Source of the DNA: UBA1660 sp964462035
GTDB taxonomy: Bacteria; Myxococcota_A; Polyangia; Polyangiales; Houyiibacteriaceae
Direction of reading: 5' to 3'
Assembly: GCA_964462035.1 (NCBI GenBank)
Contig: CAYXAP010000044.1
Coordinates: 1 to 64,000, forward strand
Length of the DNA stretch: 64,000 nt
The position numbers were made by a program, and so were the translations under genes. The stretch's first letter is position 1. Every line of letters begins with the position of its first letter. Below, piece by piece: positions 1 to 9,261 of the stretch. The notes under the pieces were generated by a model. That model had not been told where the DNA came from. It saw nothing but the letters and a program-made list of their open reading frames with translations, and searched no databases.

Positions 1-1
1 G

Positions 2-118
2 GCGTGCTTCGAGGAATCGCTGGTCGAGAAGTTCCAGCAATGGGCCAAGGACGGGCGCTCTCGCGCGGCTTTGGGCTTCGCGGCGGCCGGATCGAGAAGG
101 TTGGCCGGCGCGAGGTAA
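2..118 (+). CDS. C-terminal end of an unidentified protein (cut by window start)
   Basis: An open frame enters from the left edge and stops with TAA 30 bp before the thiolase start. The first half of its 38 visible codons shows the G/C-rich third positions typical of the other genes here, while the other two forward frames do not. It reads as a charged helix followed by an Ala/Arg-rich tail. Its closeness to the thiolase suggests one transcription unit, perhaps for fatty-acid oxidation, but too little is visible to name a family. Confidence 0.45.
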   Translation, partial: ACFEESLVEKFQQWAKDGRSRAALGFAAAGSRRLAGAR

Positions 119-148
119 CTGTGAACTGCTGACGAGGACCAAAGCTAC

Positions 149-1384
<1,236 letters not shown>

Positions 1385-1402
1385 CCGGACCGTTCCCGCA
1401 CG

Positions 1403-1432
1403 GCGCCCCGCTGGCTTCGGCCCGCGGGGCGC
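1403..1432 (+). terminator. Stem-loop after the thiolase gene
   Basis: Two 9-bp arms, GCGCCCCGC and GCGGGGCGC, pair perfectly around a 12-nt loop, 19 bp after the thiolase stop. The following bases are only moderately T-rich, so this is a probable intrinsic terminator with an imperfect tract. Confidence 0.6.
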
Positions 1433-1467
1433 TCGTCGTTCGTGCTCGAAAGCGCTAGGTTGGCTCG

Positions 1468-1929
1468 GTGCTTCGAGTGGGATTCGTAGTCGCGGTGCTC
1501 GGTGCCGGTGCCCTGGCGTCGGCGCAACCGACCACCCTGCCGAACACGTCGATCGCGGACACGCCAGCCAACCGCGCCGTTCTCCGGGCGCTGGATCGCT
1601 ACCGGAGCGCGCTCGAGGGACGAGACCTCGCCGCGCTGATGCGCCTGCTCGCTCCCGACTACCGCGACGACGCCGGAACGCCGACCCCAGCGGACGACGT
1701 GGGCCGCGCGGGGTTCGAGAACCGGATGCGCGAGCTCTTCGGTCGAGTCGAGAAGCTCACCTTCGACCCGCGTCCCCTTCGGGTGACCGTTCGGGGCGAT
1801 AGCGCCACCATCGAGGTGTCGTACCGGGGCACCTATCGACTGGATGGACGAGACGTGGTCACCGAGAACCGGACCACGATGGAGCTCGCCCGCGTCGGGG
1901 GTCGATGGCTCTTCACGAGTGGTCTCTGA
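1468..1929 (+). CDS. Secreted SnoaL/DUF4440-like (NTF2-fold) protein
   Basis: Protein of 153 aa with a GTG start, chosen because it opens directly into a signal peptide ending near ASAQ (residue 19). The mature part has the NTF2-like/DUF4440 pattern: an N-terminal helix of the form ALDRYRSALEGRDLAALMRLL, a loop with YRDD, then alternating beta strands ending in GGRWLF. This fold often makes small ligand-binding or enzyme-like cones, but no catalytic residues can be assigned. It is predicted to be periplasmic. The next gene encodes another small secreted protein in the same direction. Confidence 0.7.
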   Translation: MLRVGFVVAVLGAGALASAQPTTLPNTSIADTPANRAVLRALDRYRSALEGRDLAALMRLLAPDYRDDAGTPTPADDVGRAGFENRMRELFGRVEKLTFDPRPLRVTVRGDSATIEVSYRGTYRLDGRDVVTENRTTMELARVGGRWLFTSGL

Positions 1930-1995
1930 CGCGTCAGGCGTCGGTGCGCGAGATTTCGGTGAGAACCTTCGGGGCTCTCGTACGTAGGACGGAGC

Positions 1996-2487
1996 ATGAC
2001 TCGCTTCGCTCTCGTCCTGCTCGGGCTCTCGCTCGCCTCGCCGACTTCGGCTCAGCGCTGTCCACAGCCGCCGGGCGATCCGACTGACGCGCCCTGGCCG
2101 GACGCCGTGGAGGTCCCCTCGGTGGTGGTCGGGGAGCCGGCGACCATCCGGCTCACGCGCGCCGAGGGCGAGGCGATCCGCTGCGCAGTCCAGCGACGAT
2201 TGCAGCGGGAGCTTCGGCAGGTTCCGAGCGATCTACGGGACCGCGTCCGCGGTCGCCGCCTCGGGCACCTCTGGATGGATGGCGATCATCCACGCATCGG
2301 GTCCTTCTTCCTGCAGCGCGACCTCGATGGAAACCTCGAGCTCGATGACACCCTCGTGGTGAGCGCGGCGGTCCGCATCACGTTGGTGGTGCGCTTCGAA
2401 CGGCGCCGGGGTCGGTGGCGCATGAGCGGCATCGGGACCCGGACCGATCACCACCGCCGAGGGAGACCGACCGGCGTCACACCGTAG
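1996..2487 (+). CDS. Small secreted protein of unknown function
   Basis: Protein of 163 aa. The ATG is preceded by a good ribosome-binding site (GGACGGAG) and begins a signal peptide cleaved near TSAQ (residue 19). The mature region is Arg-rich, with one Cys pair (C22 and a second Cys near residue 63) that could form a disulfide. I do not recognise a family. It lies 18 bp upstream of the POTRA lipoprotein gene and may share its transcript. Confidence 0.65.
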   Translation: MTRFALVLLGLSLASPTSAQRCPQPPGDPTDAPWPDAVEVPSVVVGEPATIRLTRAEGEAIRCAVQRRLQRELRQVPSDLRDRVRGRRLGHLWMDGDHPRIGSFFLQRDLDGNLELDDTLVVSAAVRITLVVRFERRRGRWRMSGIGTRTDHHRRGRPTGVTP

Positions 2488-2505
2488 ACCGATCGGAGCC
2501 GACCC

Positions 2506-3720
2506 TTGCGACCGCATCTCCCGAGTCTCGCCGCGCTGCTCCCGCTCGCCCTGGCGTGCGGCCAGACGGCCCAGCGGTCGACGATGGCGCTGATGGATAC
2601 GCCGGACGAGTGCCTGGGGAGCCTCGAGGCCGTCAGCGCTCGGGAAGACACGGAGCTCGGCGCCGCGACCCCCGCCGCGACCGTGATGGCGCTCCGGGTC
2701 ACCGGAGCTCGCTCGGTGCCCGAGTCCTTGGTTCGCGACGCGCTTCGCCTGCAGACCGGCGTTCTGCTCTCGGAGCCGGCCATCCGTGCGGACGTCCGCA
2801 GCATCCTACAGCTCCGGGTCTTCGAGGACGTCCGGGTGCACGTCGACCACGTGGATGGCGGCGTGGCGGTCACCTACGAGGTCGTCGAGCGCCCGATGAT
2901 CGCGTCCTCGCAGCTGGTCGGTGAGGGCGGCGCGTCCGCCCGCCATCGGGTCGAGGGGCTCCGCGGAGAGGTCTTCCGACCGGGGCGGCTCCATCGGCTC
3001 TCGCGGAAGATCACCAGCGACCGCCGGCGCGACGGATTCGCCGAAGCCACCACCCGTGTGTCGGCGCGCCGCGGGGACGAGGGCGTGTCCGTGTGCATGG
3101 TCGTCGACGCCGGGCGCCGCTGGGTGATCGACACGATCGAGCTCGCTGGCAACGAGGCCATCGACGACGACGCGCTCCTCGGGGTGATGGCGACCCTCGA
3201 CGGGCGCGTGAACGCCGAGGGTGGCATCTACCGCGAGGACCTGATCGAAGAGGATCTGCAGCGGATGCTCGCGCTCTACTTCGACGCCGGTCACGTCACC
3301 GCGCGCATCGGGGCCCCAGTGCCGCGCTGGGAAGATGGCGCGCTCCGCGTGTCGATCCCGGTCACCGAAGGGCCGGTCTACACCTTGCGCGAGTTGAGGG
3401 TGAGCGGTGACCTGGCGGGTCCCGCGTCCGAGTACGTCGAATTCCTGGGCCTCGACGAAGGCGTGACCTTCGACCGCTCCGCCATCGCGAGCGCCATCGA
3501 ACGGCTCCGAGAACGCGAGCGGTCCCGGGGCAACTTCAGCGTCTATCCGACGACCGAGCTCGATCCGGAAGGGCACTTCGTGGACGTCGAGGTGCAGGTC
3601 GAGGACCTCGACGCTCCCGATCCACCGGAGCCGACAGGGGGCGACGAACAGAGCCCGCGACTCATCGACCGGGAGTTGCGTGGACCGGACGCTTCCCTCG
3701 CGCCGCCGGAGACGCCGTGA
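2506..3720 (+). CDS. POTRA-domain lipoprotein without a beta-barrel
   Basis: Protein of 404 aa starting at TTG with GGAG upstream. The signal peptide ends in a lipobox (LALAC, C18). Three POTRA-like units follow, at about residues 60-133, 205-300 and 300-375, with BamA-like features such as VTGARSVPESLVRDAL, QLRVFEDVRV and VTEGPVYTLRELRVSG. BamA and TamA carry a C-terminal 16-strand barrel. This protein instead ends in an acidic, Pro-rich tail, so it would be a lipid-anchored periplasmic POTRA scaffold. The stop overlaps the start of the M48 protease gene (GTGA), and a SurA-like gene follows. The order suggests a role in outer-membrane protein assembly; the function itself is inferred. Confidence 0.78.
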   Translation: MRPHLPSLAALLPLALACGQTAQRSTMALMDTPDECLGSLEAVSAREDTELGAATPAATVMALRVTGARSVPESLVRDALRLQTGVLLSEPAIRADVRSILQLRVFEDVRVHVDHVDGGVAVTYEVVERPMIASSQLVGEGGASARHRVEGLRGEVFRPGRLHRLSRKITSDRRRDGFAEATTRVSARRGDEGVSVCMVVDAGRRWVIDTIELAGNEAIDDDALLGVMATLDGRVNAEGGIYREDLIEEDLQRMLALYFDAGHVTARIGAPVPRWEDGALRVSIPVTEGPVYTLRELRVSGDLAGPASEYVEFLGLDEGVTFDRSAIASAIERLRERERSRGNFSVYPTTELDPEGHFVDVEVQVEDLDAPDPPEPTGGDEQSPRLIDRELRGPDASLAPPETP

Positions 3721-5099
3721 GGCGGATCGCTCTGGTTCTACTGCTCGCTTGCGGCACTCGGGGCCACCACGTCTACCGACTGCCGAGCGCGTGCCAGGAC
3801 GCGGACGACGCCGCCGAAGCGGAGGCCTGCGGCGCCTGGCTCCTCGACGAGATGATGACCGCGCAGCTCGGGGTCTATGAGGACCGGGCGCTCGAGCGCT
3901 ACGTGCGCCAGGTCGGCGAGCGGGTGGCTGCGGAGTCGGGGCGTGACGACATCGACTGGACCTTCCGCATCCTCGACGACCCGGGGGTCCAGGCGTGGGC
4001 CGCGCCCGGCGGCTTCGTCTACGTGACGCGCGGGCTACTCGCCTTCCTGGACTCGGAGGCGGAGCTCGCCGCGGTGCTGGGTCACGAGATCGCGCACGTG
4101 GCCGCGGGACACACCGAAGAGCTGATGCATCGCTTGCCGGAGCCGAGCATGCGCGACCTCGACCTGGCGACGCTCTTCCAGCTTCACCGCGACGACGAGG
4201 CGCAGGCCGACCAGGTGGGCGTTCGGCTCGCCGCGGCCGCCGGCTACGACCCGAGCGCTCTCCAACGCGCGCTCGCCGCGCTCCACCAGCCGGGGCTGAT
4301 GGAGGATGCGCCGAGCTGGAGCGACCGACACCCGCCGCTCGCGGCCCGCCTCTCGCTCGCAGCGCGGGCCGCCGGGTCCGACCCGCATGGTCGCCACGGC
4401 CGTCGCCGCTACCTCGAAGCAGTCGCTGGGCTGGTGGTCGGTGAGGACCCGCGCCGGGGCGTGGTGGCCGATGGACGCTTCGTGCATTCGGCGGCGGGGC
4501 TCTCGTTCGCGATGCCGGAAGGTTGGAAGCACCCGGAGGATTGGGAGCCGGGGCGGCTGCACACCCAGTGGTTTCGCGCGTGGAGCGAAGACGAGTCGAT
4601 GGGTCTGCTCTTCCTGCCCCTCACCCACGCCCGGGGTTCGGTGATCGAGGCGGCCATCGAAGCGGAGATGGGGCGCGCGCCGACACGAGAACGAACCATC
4701 GCGGGCTATCGCGCCGTCGAGGGCGTCCTGCCGGTCGATGATGGCAAGGAGTTGCACTTCAGCGACGGGGTCGCCGACGTGCGCATGCTCGTGATTCACG
4801 CGCGGGACGGGTACCGCTACGGGCTCATGGTCGCGGCGAATCGGATGGAGGACGGAGGTCACGGTGACGCCGAAGCGCTCTATCGATCGATCGCGGAGAG
4901 CTTCCGGCGCGAGCGGCGGGCGCCCACTCGCGCGCGCCGGATCCGGCCTCGCCAGGTCGACGCGGCGATGTCGGTGGGCGACTTGATGGCGGACGGTTGC
5001 GGCCGTGGCGAGGAGGCGACGCTGGTGGCGCTCCTCAACGAGCTCGATCTCGAGGGCACCGTGCCTTCGGAGAGGACGATCAAGTGTCTCGCGCCCTGA
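3717..5099 (+). CDS. M48-family metalloprotease lipoprotein (BepA-like)
   Basis: Protein of 460 aa. The GTG start overlaps the previous stop. The signal sequence has a lipobox at C12 (LLLAC). The zinc site is HEIAH (H123, E124, H127), and the third ligand is probably E161 in DDEAQADQVG, as in M48 proteases. Preceding motifs include AAPGGFVYVTRGLL, typical of the YfgC/BepA and LoiP group. After about residue 220 a long extra domain replaces the TPR domain of BepA; it contains FAMPEGW and resembles periplasmic PsbP-like or DUF1795-like modules. Members of this family degrade or repair misassembled outer-membrane proteins. The gene lies between a POTRA gene and a surA-like gene and overlaps both, which supports that role. 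Confidence 0.85.
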   Translation: MRRIALVLLLACGTRGHHVYRLPSACQDADDAAEAEACGAWLLDEMMTAQLGVYEDRALERYVRQVGERVAAESGRDDIDWTFRILDDPGVQAWAAPGGFVYVTRGLLAFLDSEAELAAVLGHEIAHVAAGHTEELMHRLPEPSMRDLDLATLFQLHRDDEAQADQVGVRLAAAAGYDPSALQRALAALHQPGLMEDAPSWSDRHPPLAARLSLAARAAGSDPHGRHGRRRYLEAVAGLVVGEDPRRGVVADGRFVHSAAGLSFAMPEGWKHPEDWEPGRLHTQWFRAWSEDESMGLLFLPLTHARGSVIEAAIEAEMGRAPTRERTIAGYRAVEGVLPVDDGKELHFSDGVADVRMLVIHARDGYRYGLMVAANRMEDGGHGDAEALYRSIAESFRRERRAPTRARRIRPRQVDAAMSVGDLMADGCGRGEEATLVALLNELDLEGTVPSERTIKCLAP

Positions 5100-5980
5100 T
5101 GGTGCTCACGATCGCGCTGGTGGCGTCCGGGGCCCGCGCCGACCTGGTGGACCGGGTCGTCGCGTTCGTCGACGACGAGGTGATCCTCCTGAGCGAGGTG
5201 CGGGAGCGCGCGGAGCCGGAGCTCCGGGCGGACCCGAGCACGGATCGGCTGGCGCTCTACCGCCGGGTGCTCGGCCAGATGATCGATGGTGTGCTGGTGC
5301 GGCGGGAGGCGCAGCGACTGAGCCTGGTGGTCTCCGACGCGGAGGTGGCCTCGGCGATCGAGCGGCTGCAGCAGCAGAACGGGCTCGACGAGCACCAGTG
5401 GCTGCGGGCGCTCAGCGAGCAAGGCTGGACGGCGCCGCTCTACGAGCAGGTGCTCCGCGAGCAGATCCTCCAGCTGAAGGTCCTGCAGATGCTGAGCGCA
5501 CGGACCGTGACCCCCGTGACCGACGAGGAGGTGCGCGCCGAGTGGGAGCGCCGCCGGGCCGCGTTCGAAGGGGAGACGCGCTACCGGGTCGCCGAGCTGA
5601 CCGCGAGTGGCGACCGAGGAGACGCCCGCGACCTGGCGCGGGCTCAGCTGGAGGCGAAGCTCTCGCGCGTGCGTGAGGGCTCCGCGACCATGGCGGAGGT
5701 CGGCGGGACCGAGGTCGGTTGGGTGCTGGCGGCCGAGCTCCCCGAGCGAACGCAGGCGCTGCTCGAAGCGCTCGACGAGGGCGAGCTGACGTCGGTGCAG
5801 GAGATGGAGACGGGCTTCGCGGTCCTCCAGCTGCTCGAGCGCGGCGAGACCTCGTTCCCACCCTTCGAGGGCCAGCAGGAGGCCATCCGCCAGGAGCTGG
5901 TCGCCGAGCACTATCGGGTGGTCAACGAGCAGTCGATGGCGGAGCTCCGCGAGGACGCGATGATCGCCCGGCGCCTCTGA
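5084..5980 (+). CDS. SurA-like periplasmic chaperone / peptidyl-prolyl isomerase
   Basis: Protein of 298 aa. I chose the GTG that overlaps the protease stop by 16 bp because it begins a signal peptide cleaved after residue 19 (GARA). The mature N-terminus DLVDRVVAFVDDEVILLSEV is the SurA N-domain signature and is followed by the long helical chaperone region to about residue 145. The C-terminal part (150-270) is a single divergent parvulin-like domain with EVGWVLAAELP and TGFAVLQLLERG. SurA carries unfolded outer-membrane proteins to the BAM complex. The gene ends a three-gene overlapping set with a POTRA lipoprotein and an M48 protease. Confidence 0.85.
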   Translation: MSRALMVLTIALVASGARADLVDRVVAFVDDEVILLSEVRERAEPELRADPSTDRLALYRRVLGQMIDGVLVRREAQRLSLVVSDAEVASAIERLQQQNGLDEHQWLRALSEQGWTAPLYEQVLREQILQLKVLQMLSARTVTPVTDEEVRAEWERRRAAFEGETRYRVAELTASGDRGDARDLARAQLEAKLSRVREGSATMAEVGGTEVGWVLAAELPERTQALLEALDEGELTSVQEMETGFAVLQLLERGETSFPPFEGQQEAIRQELVAEHYRVVNEQSMAELREDAMIARRL

Positions 5981-6020
5981 CGACCGCGTAACGGCTCCAA
6001 GGCGGAGGCGTCTCTCCGGG

Positions 6021-7160
6021 GTGCGTCTCGCGCTTGCTTCGTTGATCCTGGCTGCGGCCTCGGGAGCCGCGGGCGCGCAGGCGCAGGCCCCGCCCCGGAA
6101 CGCGCATGCCGAAGGCGCCAACGAGAGCGAGGCCGTCGCCGCCGGCGAGTCGGCGCCTCCCCCGGGGTGCACGCGTTGGCGGCGCCGGCTGGCGCCCGTC
6201 GTGTCGCTGCTCGCGGGACCGGTCGTGCACGGCGCGGGCGCCATGACCGGCTGCCACCGACTGACCGGCCGCCGCCTCGGTATCGCGCAGGGGGTCGGCT
6301 TCGGGATGATCCTGGTCGGCGGCGCCGGCCTCGCATCGAGCGGTGCTTCGCGACGGACGGTGGCGCCGTTCGCGATGATCGCCATCCCGGGTGTTGGCGC
6401 GTTCTTCATCAGCTGGTTCGCCGACGTCTACGCGGCCATCACCGACGGGCGGTCGATGGGCAGGCCCGGTGTGAACGCGCCCTATGAGCTGCGCCTCGGC
6501 TACCGCTATGTGCACGACCCCCAGTTCGACCACGGGAGCTTCGTCCACGCCGGCATCACCGGCTGGATCGGCAAGCAGCGGCTCTGGCTCGACACCGACG
6601 TCGCCCTCGACGCCGACACCCAACGGGTCCGCGTCGGCGCGGCGCGGCGCTTCCTCGGCGGTACCGGCCGGGGCTCGTACGCCGAGCTGGTCGTCGCGGG
6701 GACCTACCAGCGCTTCGGCACCGACGGCTTCCGCACCTTCAGCGGTGAGGTCTCGCTCGGCGGCCGGGTCGACCTGGTCGACGTCGCGCCCGCGCTCGTG
6801 GGCAGCTTCGTCGAGGGCGAGCTCGGCTTGGGGCTCCAGGGCATCGGCTACGAGGCGACCGGCGGCGGCGTGAGCCAGGACACCCACTCGCTGCTTCTGG
6901 CGCGGGTCGGCTGGGGCCTCTACCTGGGATCGTCGGGCGAGCTCGTCATCGCCTACGACCACCGCCGCGACGGTCTCGAGGGTGGGCTCAGCGTCGAGAG
7001 CGTCGCGGCCGGCAACCTCGGCTTTCTGCAGCTCACCGGCCGTGGCTGGTTCGGCGCCGCGCCGCGCTGGGGCCTGTCCGCGGACCTGACCGTGGGGAGC
7101 GCGTGGATCGTCGGGCTCACGCTCCTACACCGCGGCGCACCACCGGAGACCACGCCATGA
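6021..7160 (+). CDS. Predicted envelope protein, unknown function
   Basis: Protein of 379 aa with a GTG start and an Ala-rich signal peptide cleaved near residue 19. A short low-complexity segment and a hydrophobic stretch (about 75-140) precede a region made of alternating amphipathic strands with aromatic ends, such as YELRLGYRYVHD and SYAELVVAGTYQRFG. That pattern fits an outer-membrane or beta-rich envelope protein. I do not recognise a family. Its stop codon overlaps the start of the phosphoesterase gene. Confidence 0.65.
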   Translation: MRLALASLILAAASGAAGAQAQAPPRNAHAEGANESEAVAAGESAPPPGCTRWRRRLAPVVSLLAGPVVHGAGAMTGCHRLTGRRLGIAQGVGFGMILVGGAGLASSGASRRTVAPFAMIAIPGVGAFFISWFADVYAAITDGRSMGRPGVNAPYELRLGYRYVHDPQFDHGSFVHAGITGWIGKQRLWLDTDVALDADTQRVRVGAARRFLGGTGRGSYAELVVAGTYQRFGTDGFRTFSGEVSLGGRVDLVDVAPALVGSFVEGELGLGLQGIGYEATGGGVSQDTHSLLLARVGWGLYLGSSGELVIAYDHRRDGLEGGLSVESVAAGNLGFLQLTGRGWFGAAPRWGLSADLTVGSAWIVGLTLLHRGAPPETTP

Positions 7161-8212
7161 ACCGCACCTTCCCGCTGCTCCTCCTGCTCGCGGCGTGCCT
7201 GCGGCCGTCGGAGGGCCACGTGGAGCTCGACGCGATCGTCGGCGACGAGAGCGCCGAGGGCTCGACGCTGACCATCGACGGCGGGCTCGGCGCCATCCAC
7301 CGACTCGGCGCGTCCGAGGCCACGGTCTGGGCCGCCGCTCCCATCCTCGAGCTCGACCTCGATCCGGCGAATACGCCCTTCACGCTCGAGGTGCGGAACG
7401 TGGTCTCCGACAGCGAGCTCACTCTCGATGGCGCGCTCGTCGCGCCCGAAGCGCCGTCCGGCCCGGACACCTGGGTCACCTGGGTGCTCGACGGTCCCGG
7501 CCGCGTTCGCATCGCGCCGCCCGACGCCGCCGACCGCACGCCCTATCGGGTCGCCGTGCTCAGCGACATCCAGAGCGCGATCGGCGAGGTGCAGGACATC
7601 TACGGCCGGATGAACGAGGACGACTCGATCCGCTTCGTGATCTCCACCGGCGATCTCACCGACAACGGCACCTTCGACCAGCTCGTCCGCTTCCAGGAAG
7701 AGATGGAGCAGCTCTCGGTCCCGCTCTATTCGACCGCGGGCAACCACGAGGTGCCCGGGCCGGAGAACTGGCACGACCTCTTCGGCCCCTTCTCCGTGTA
7801 CTTCGAGTACCGCGGCGTCGCGTACGCGCTGGTCGACTCGTCCAACGCCACCATCGATCCGTCGGAGATGGACCAGCTCCGACCCTGGCTCGACGCCCAC
7901 GTCGGCGCGCCACACCTCTTCCTGACCCACGTGCCGCTCCTCGACGCGTCCGGACTGCGCTCGGGCGCGTTCCGGAGCCGCAACGAAGCAGCGAGGCTCA
8001 TCAACCTGCTGGCCGAGTCGGAGGTCGACGCGCTCTTCTTCGGCCACGTCCACAGCTACTACGCCTACTCGCTCGGCGGCATCGAGACCTACATCTCCGG
8101 CGGCGGCGGCGCCATCGAGGAGGAGCTCGACGGCATCGCGCGCCATTACCTCACGGTCGACCTCGACCCGGCGACGGGCATCCAGAGCGTCGGTCTCGTT
8201 CGCGTCGACTGA
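7157..8212 (+). CDS. Calcineurin-like phosphoesterase lipoprotein
   Basis: Protein of 351 aa whose ATG overlaps the preceding stop (ATGA). The lipobox is LAAC (C14). An N-terminal beta-rich domain (20-125) resembles the Ig-like domain of purple acid phosphatase-type enzymes. The metallophosphoesterase domain follows with GDLTD (165-169), GNHE (195-198), THVP (H258) and GHVH (296-299). The first metal motif, normally D-x-H, reads SDIQ (D137, Q139), so one metal ligand may be changed. It would act at the cell surface or in the periplasm on an unknown phosphoester. Confidence 0.83.
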   Translation: MNRTFPLLLLLAACLRPSEGHVELDAIVGDESAEGSTLTIDGGLGAIHRLGASEATVWAAAPILELDLDPANTPFTLEVRNVVSDSELTLDGALVAPEAPSGPDTWVTWVLDGPGRVRIAPPDAADRTPYRVAVLSDIQSAIGEVQDIYGRMNEDDSIRFVISTGDLTDNGTFDQLVRFQEEMEQLSVPLYSTAGNHEVPGPENWHDLFGPFSVYFEYRGVAYALVDSSNATIDPSEMDQLRPWLDAHVGAPHLFLTHVPLLDASGLRSGAFRSRNEAARLINLLAESEVDALFFGHVHSYYAYSLGGIETYISGGGGAIEEELDGIARHYLTVDLDPATGIQSVGLVRVD

Positions 8213-9253
8213 TCAGCCCTCGCTCAGGCGGTAGGTCACGCCTTCCCACCACTCGCTGGTGCCGACGAGGTCGACCACCATCAGCGCCTCGGCGACCGCG
8301 ACGTCCGGGCGGGTGCCGGTCTCTTCGAGCGCCTTGGCGATGCGCCGGAGGATCCACACGCGGGTGGCGAGCTCCGAACGGAGCTGCTCGAAGCTCCCGA
8401 ACGCGGTCCAGTAGAGGCACCAGATCGCGTCCGCGACCCAATCGCGGATCATCGCTTCGGGGTCCTCGGGCTCGGGGACCCGTGCCTCCGCGCGGTCGAA
8501 GTTCTCGCGCCAGGGGCGCTCGCCGACCGTCATCGGCCCGCCATCGCGGGCGTCGATCGCGTCCGCCAAGAGCTCGAGCGCCGCGTCGAAGCGGCTCTCG
8601 GTCTTCACTGCGCGCATCCCGGCCGTGATGGCGCCCCAGGTGCCCTCGATCAGGTCGGGGAAGGGCTCTCGGGCGAGCACCGACTCGGGGCTCGCTTCGT
8701 CGTCGAGCAACGCGCGGAGCATCGGTCCTTCGATCGCCAGGTAGTCAGCGAAAGGGATCTCTTCCTCGCGGCGGTAGGGCACCGTGTCGCCGACGCGATG
8801 GTTCGGCCGAATCCGCCCGTCGTTCTCGGTGAGCTCCTCGGTTGCGGCGTCCGCTTCCAGCACCGGCCGCTCGCCCATCGTCCGGCAGGGGCAGCGATGT
8901 TCGGTGGTGACTCGACCGCCGTCGGGCGTCGCCGTCAGACCAAAGGGGAAGCGCCAGCAGGGGTGCGGTTTGAGCAGCCCGTCCATCGGCTCGTGGAGCA
9001 TGCACCCCGCGTCGCCCAAGAAGGGGCAGGTCCCGTCGGTGCGCATGCGGAGCACGTTGGCCTCGACCAGCTCGTTGTAGCCGACGACTTCGGGCTGCAG
9101 GACCTGCAGGCGCTCGACCTCTTCGTCCTCGAGTGAGCCGATGGCGTGGACGTCGGTGCAGCAGACGCCGTCGCCGAAGCACTTGTAGCGGGCACCCGCT
9201 CGGATCAGCAGCGGGGTCAGCTGGCCGCGCGGCGCCTCTTGGTCTTCGGTCAC
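8213..9253 (-). CDS. YkgJ-family cysteine-cluster protein
   Basis: Protein of 346 aa. The GTG start lies 8 bp after the stop of the potassium-channel gene. The N-terminal third has the PF03692-type pattern: C25, C31, C32, then C76, C84 and C99, plus C121 and C123, around motifs such as CFGDGVCC and CPFLGDAGCMLHE. This family is thought to bind zinc or an iron-sulfur cluster; relatives include FliB-type lysine methylases. The C-terminal two thirds is helical and not recognised. Its stop directly abuts the stop of the convergent phosphoesterase gene (TGATCA). Confidence 0.75.
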   Translation of the reverse strand: MTEDQEAPRGQLTPLLIRAGARYKCFGDGVCCTDVHAIGSLEDEEVERLQVLQPEVVGYNELVEANVLRMRTDGTCPFLGDAGCMLHEPMDGLLKPHPCWRFPFGLTATPDGGRVTTEHRCPCRTMGERPVLEADAATEELTENDGRIRPNHRVGDTVPYRREEEIPFADYLAIEGPMLRALLDDEASPESVLAREPFPDLIEGTWGAITAGMRAVKTESRFDAALELLADAIDARDGGPMTVGERPWRENFDRAEARVPEPEDPEAMIRDWVADAIWCLYWTAFGSFEQLRSELATRVWILRRIAKALEETGTRPDVAVAEALMVVDLVGTSEWWEGVTYRLSEG

Positions 9254-9261
9254 CCGAAGCC

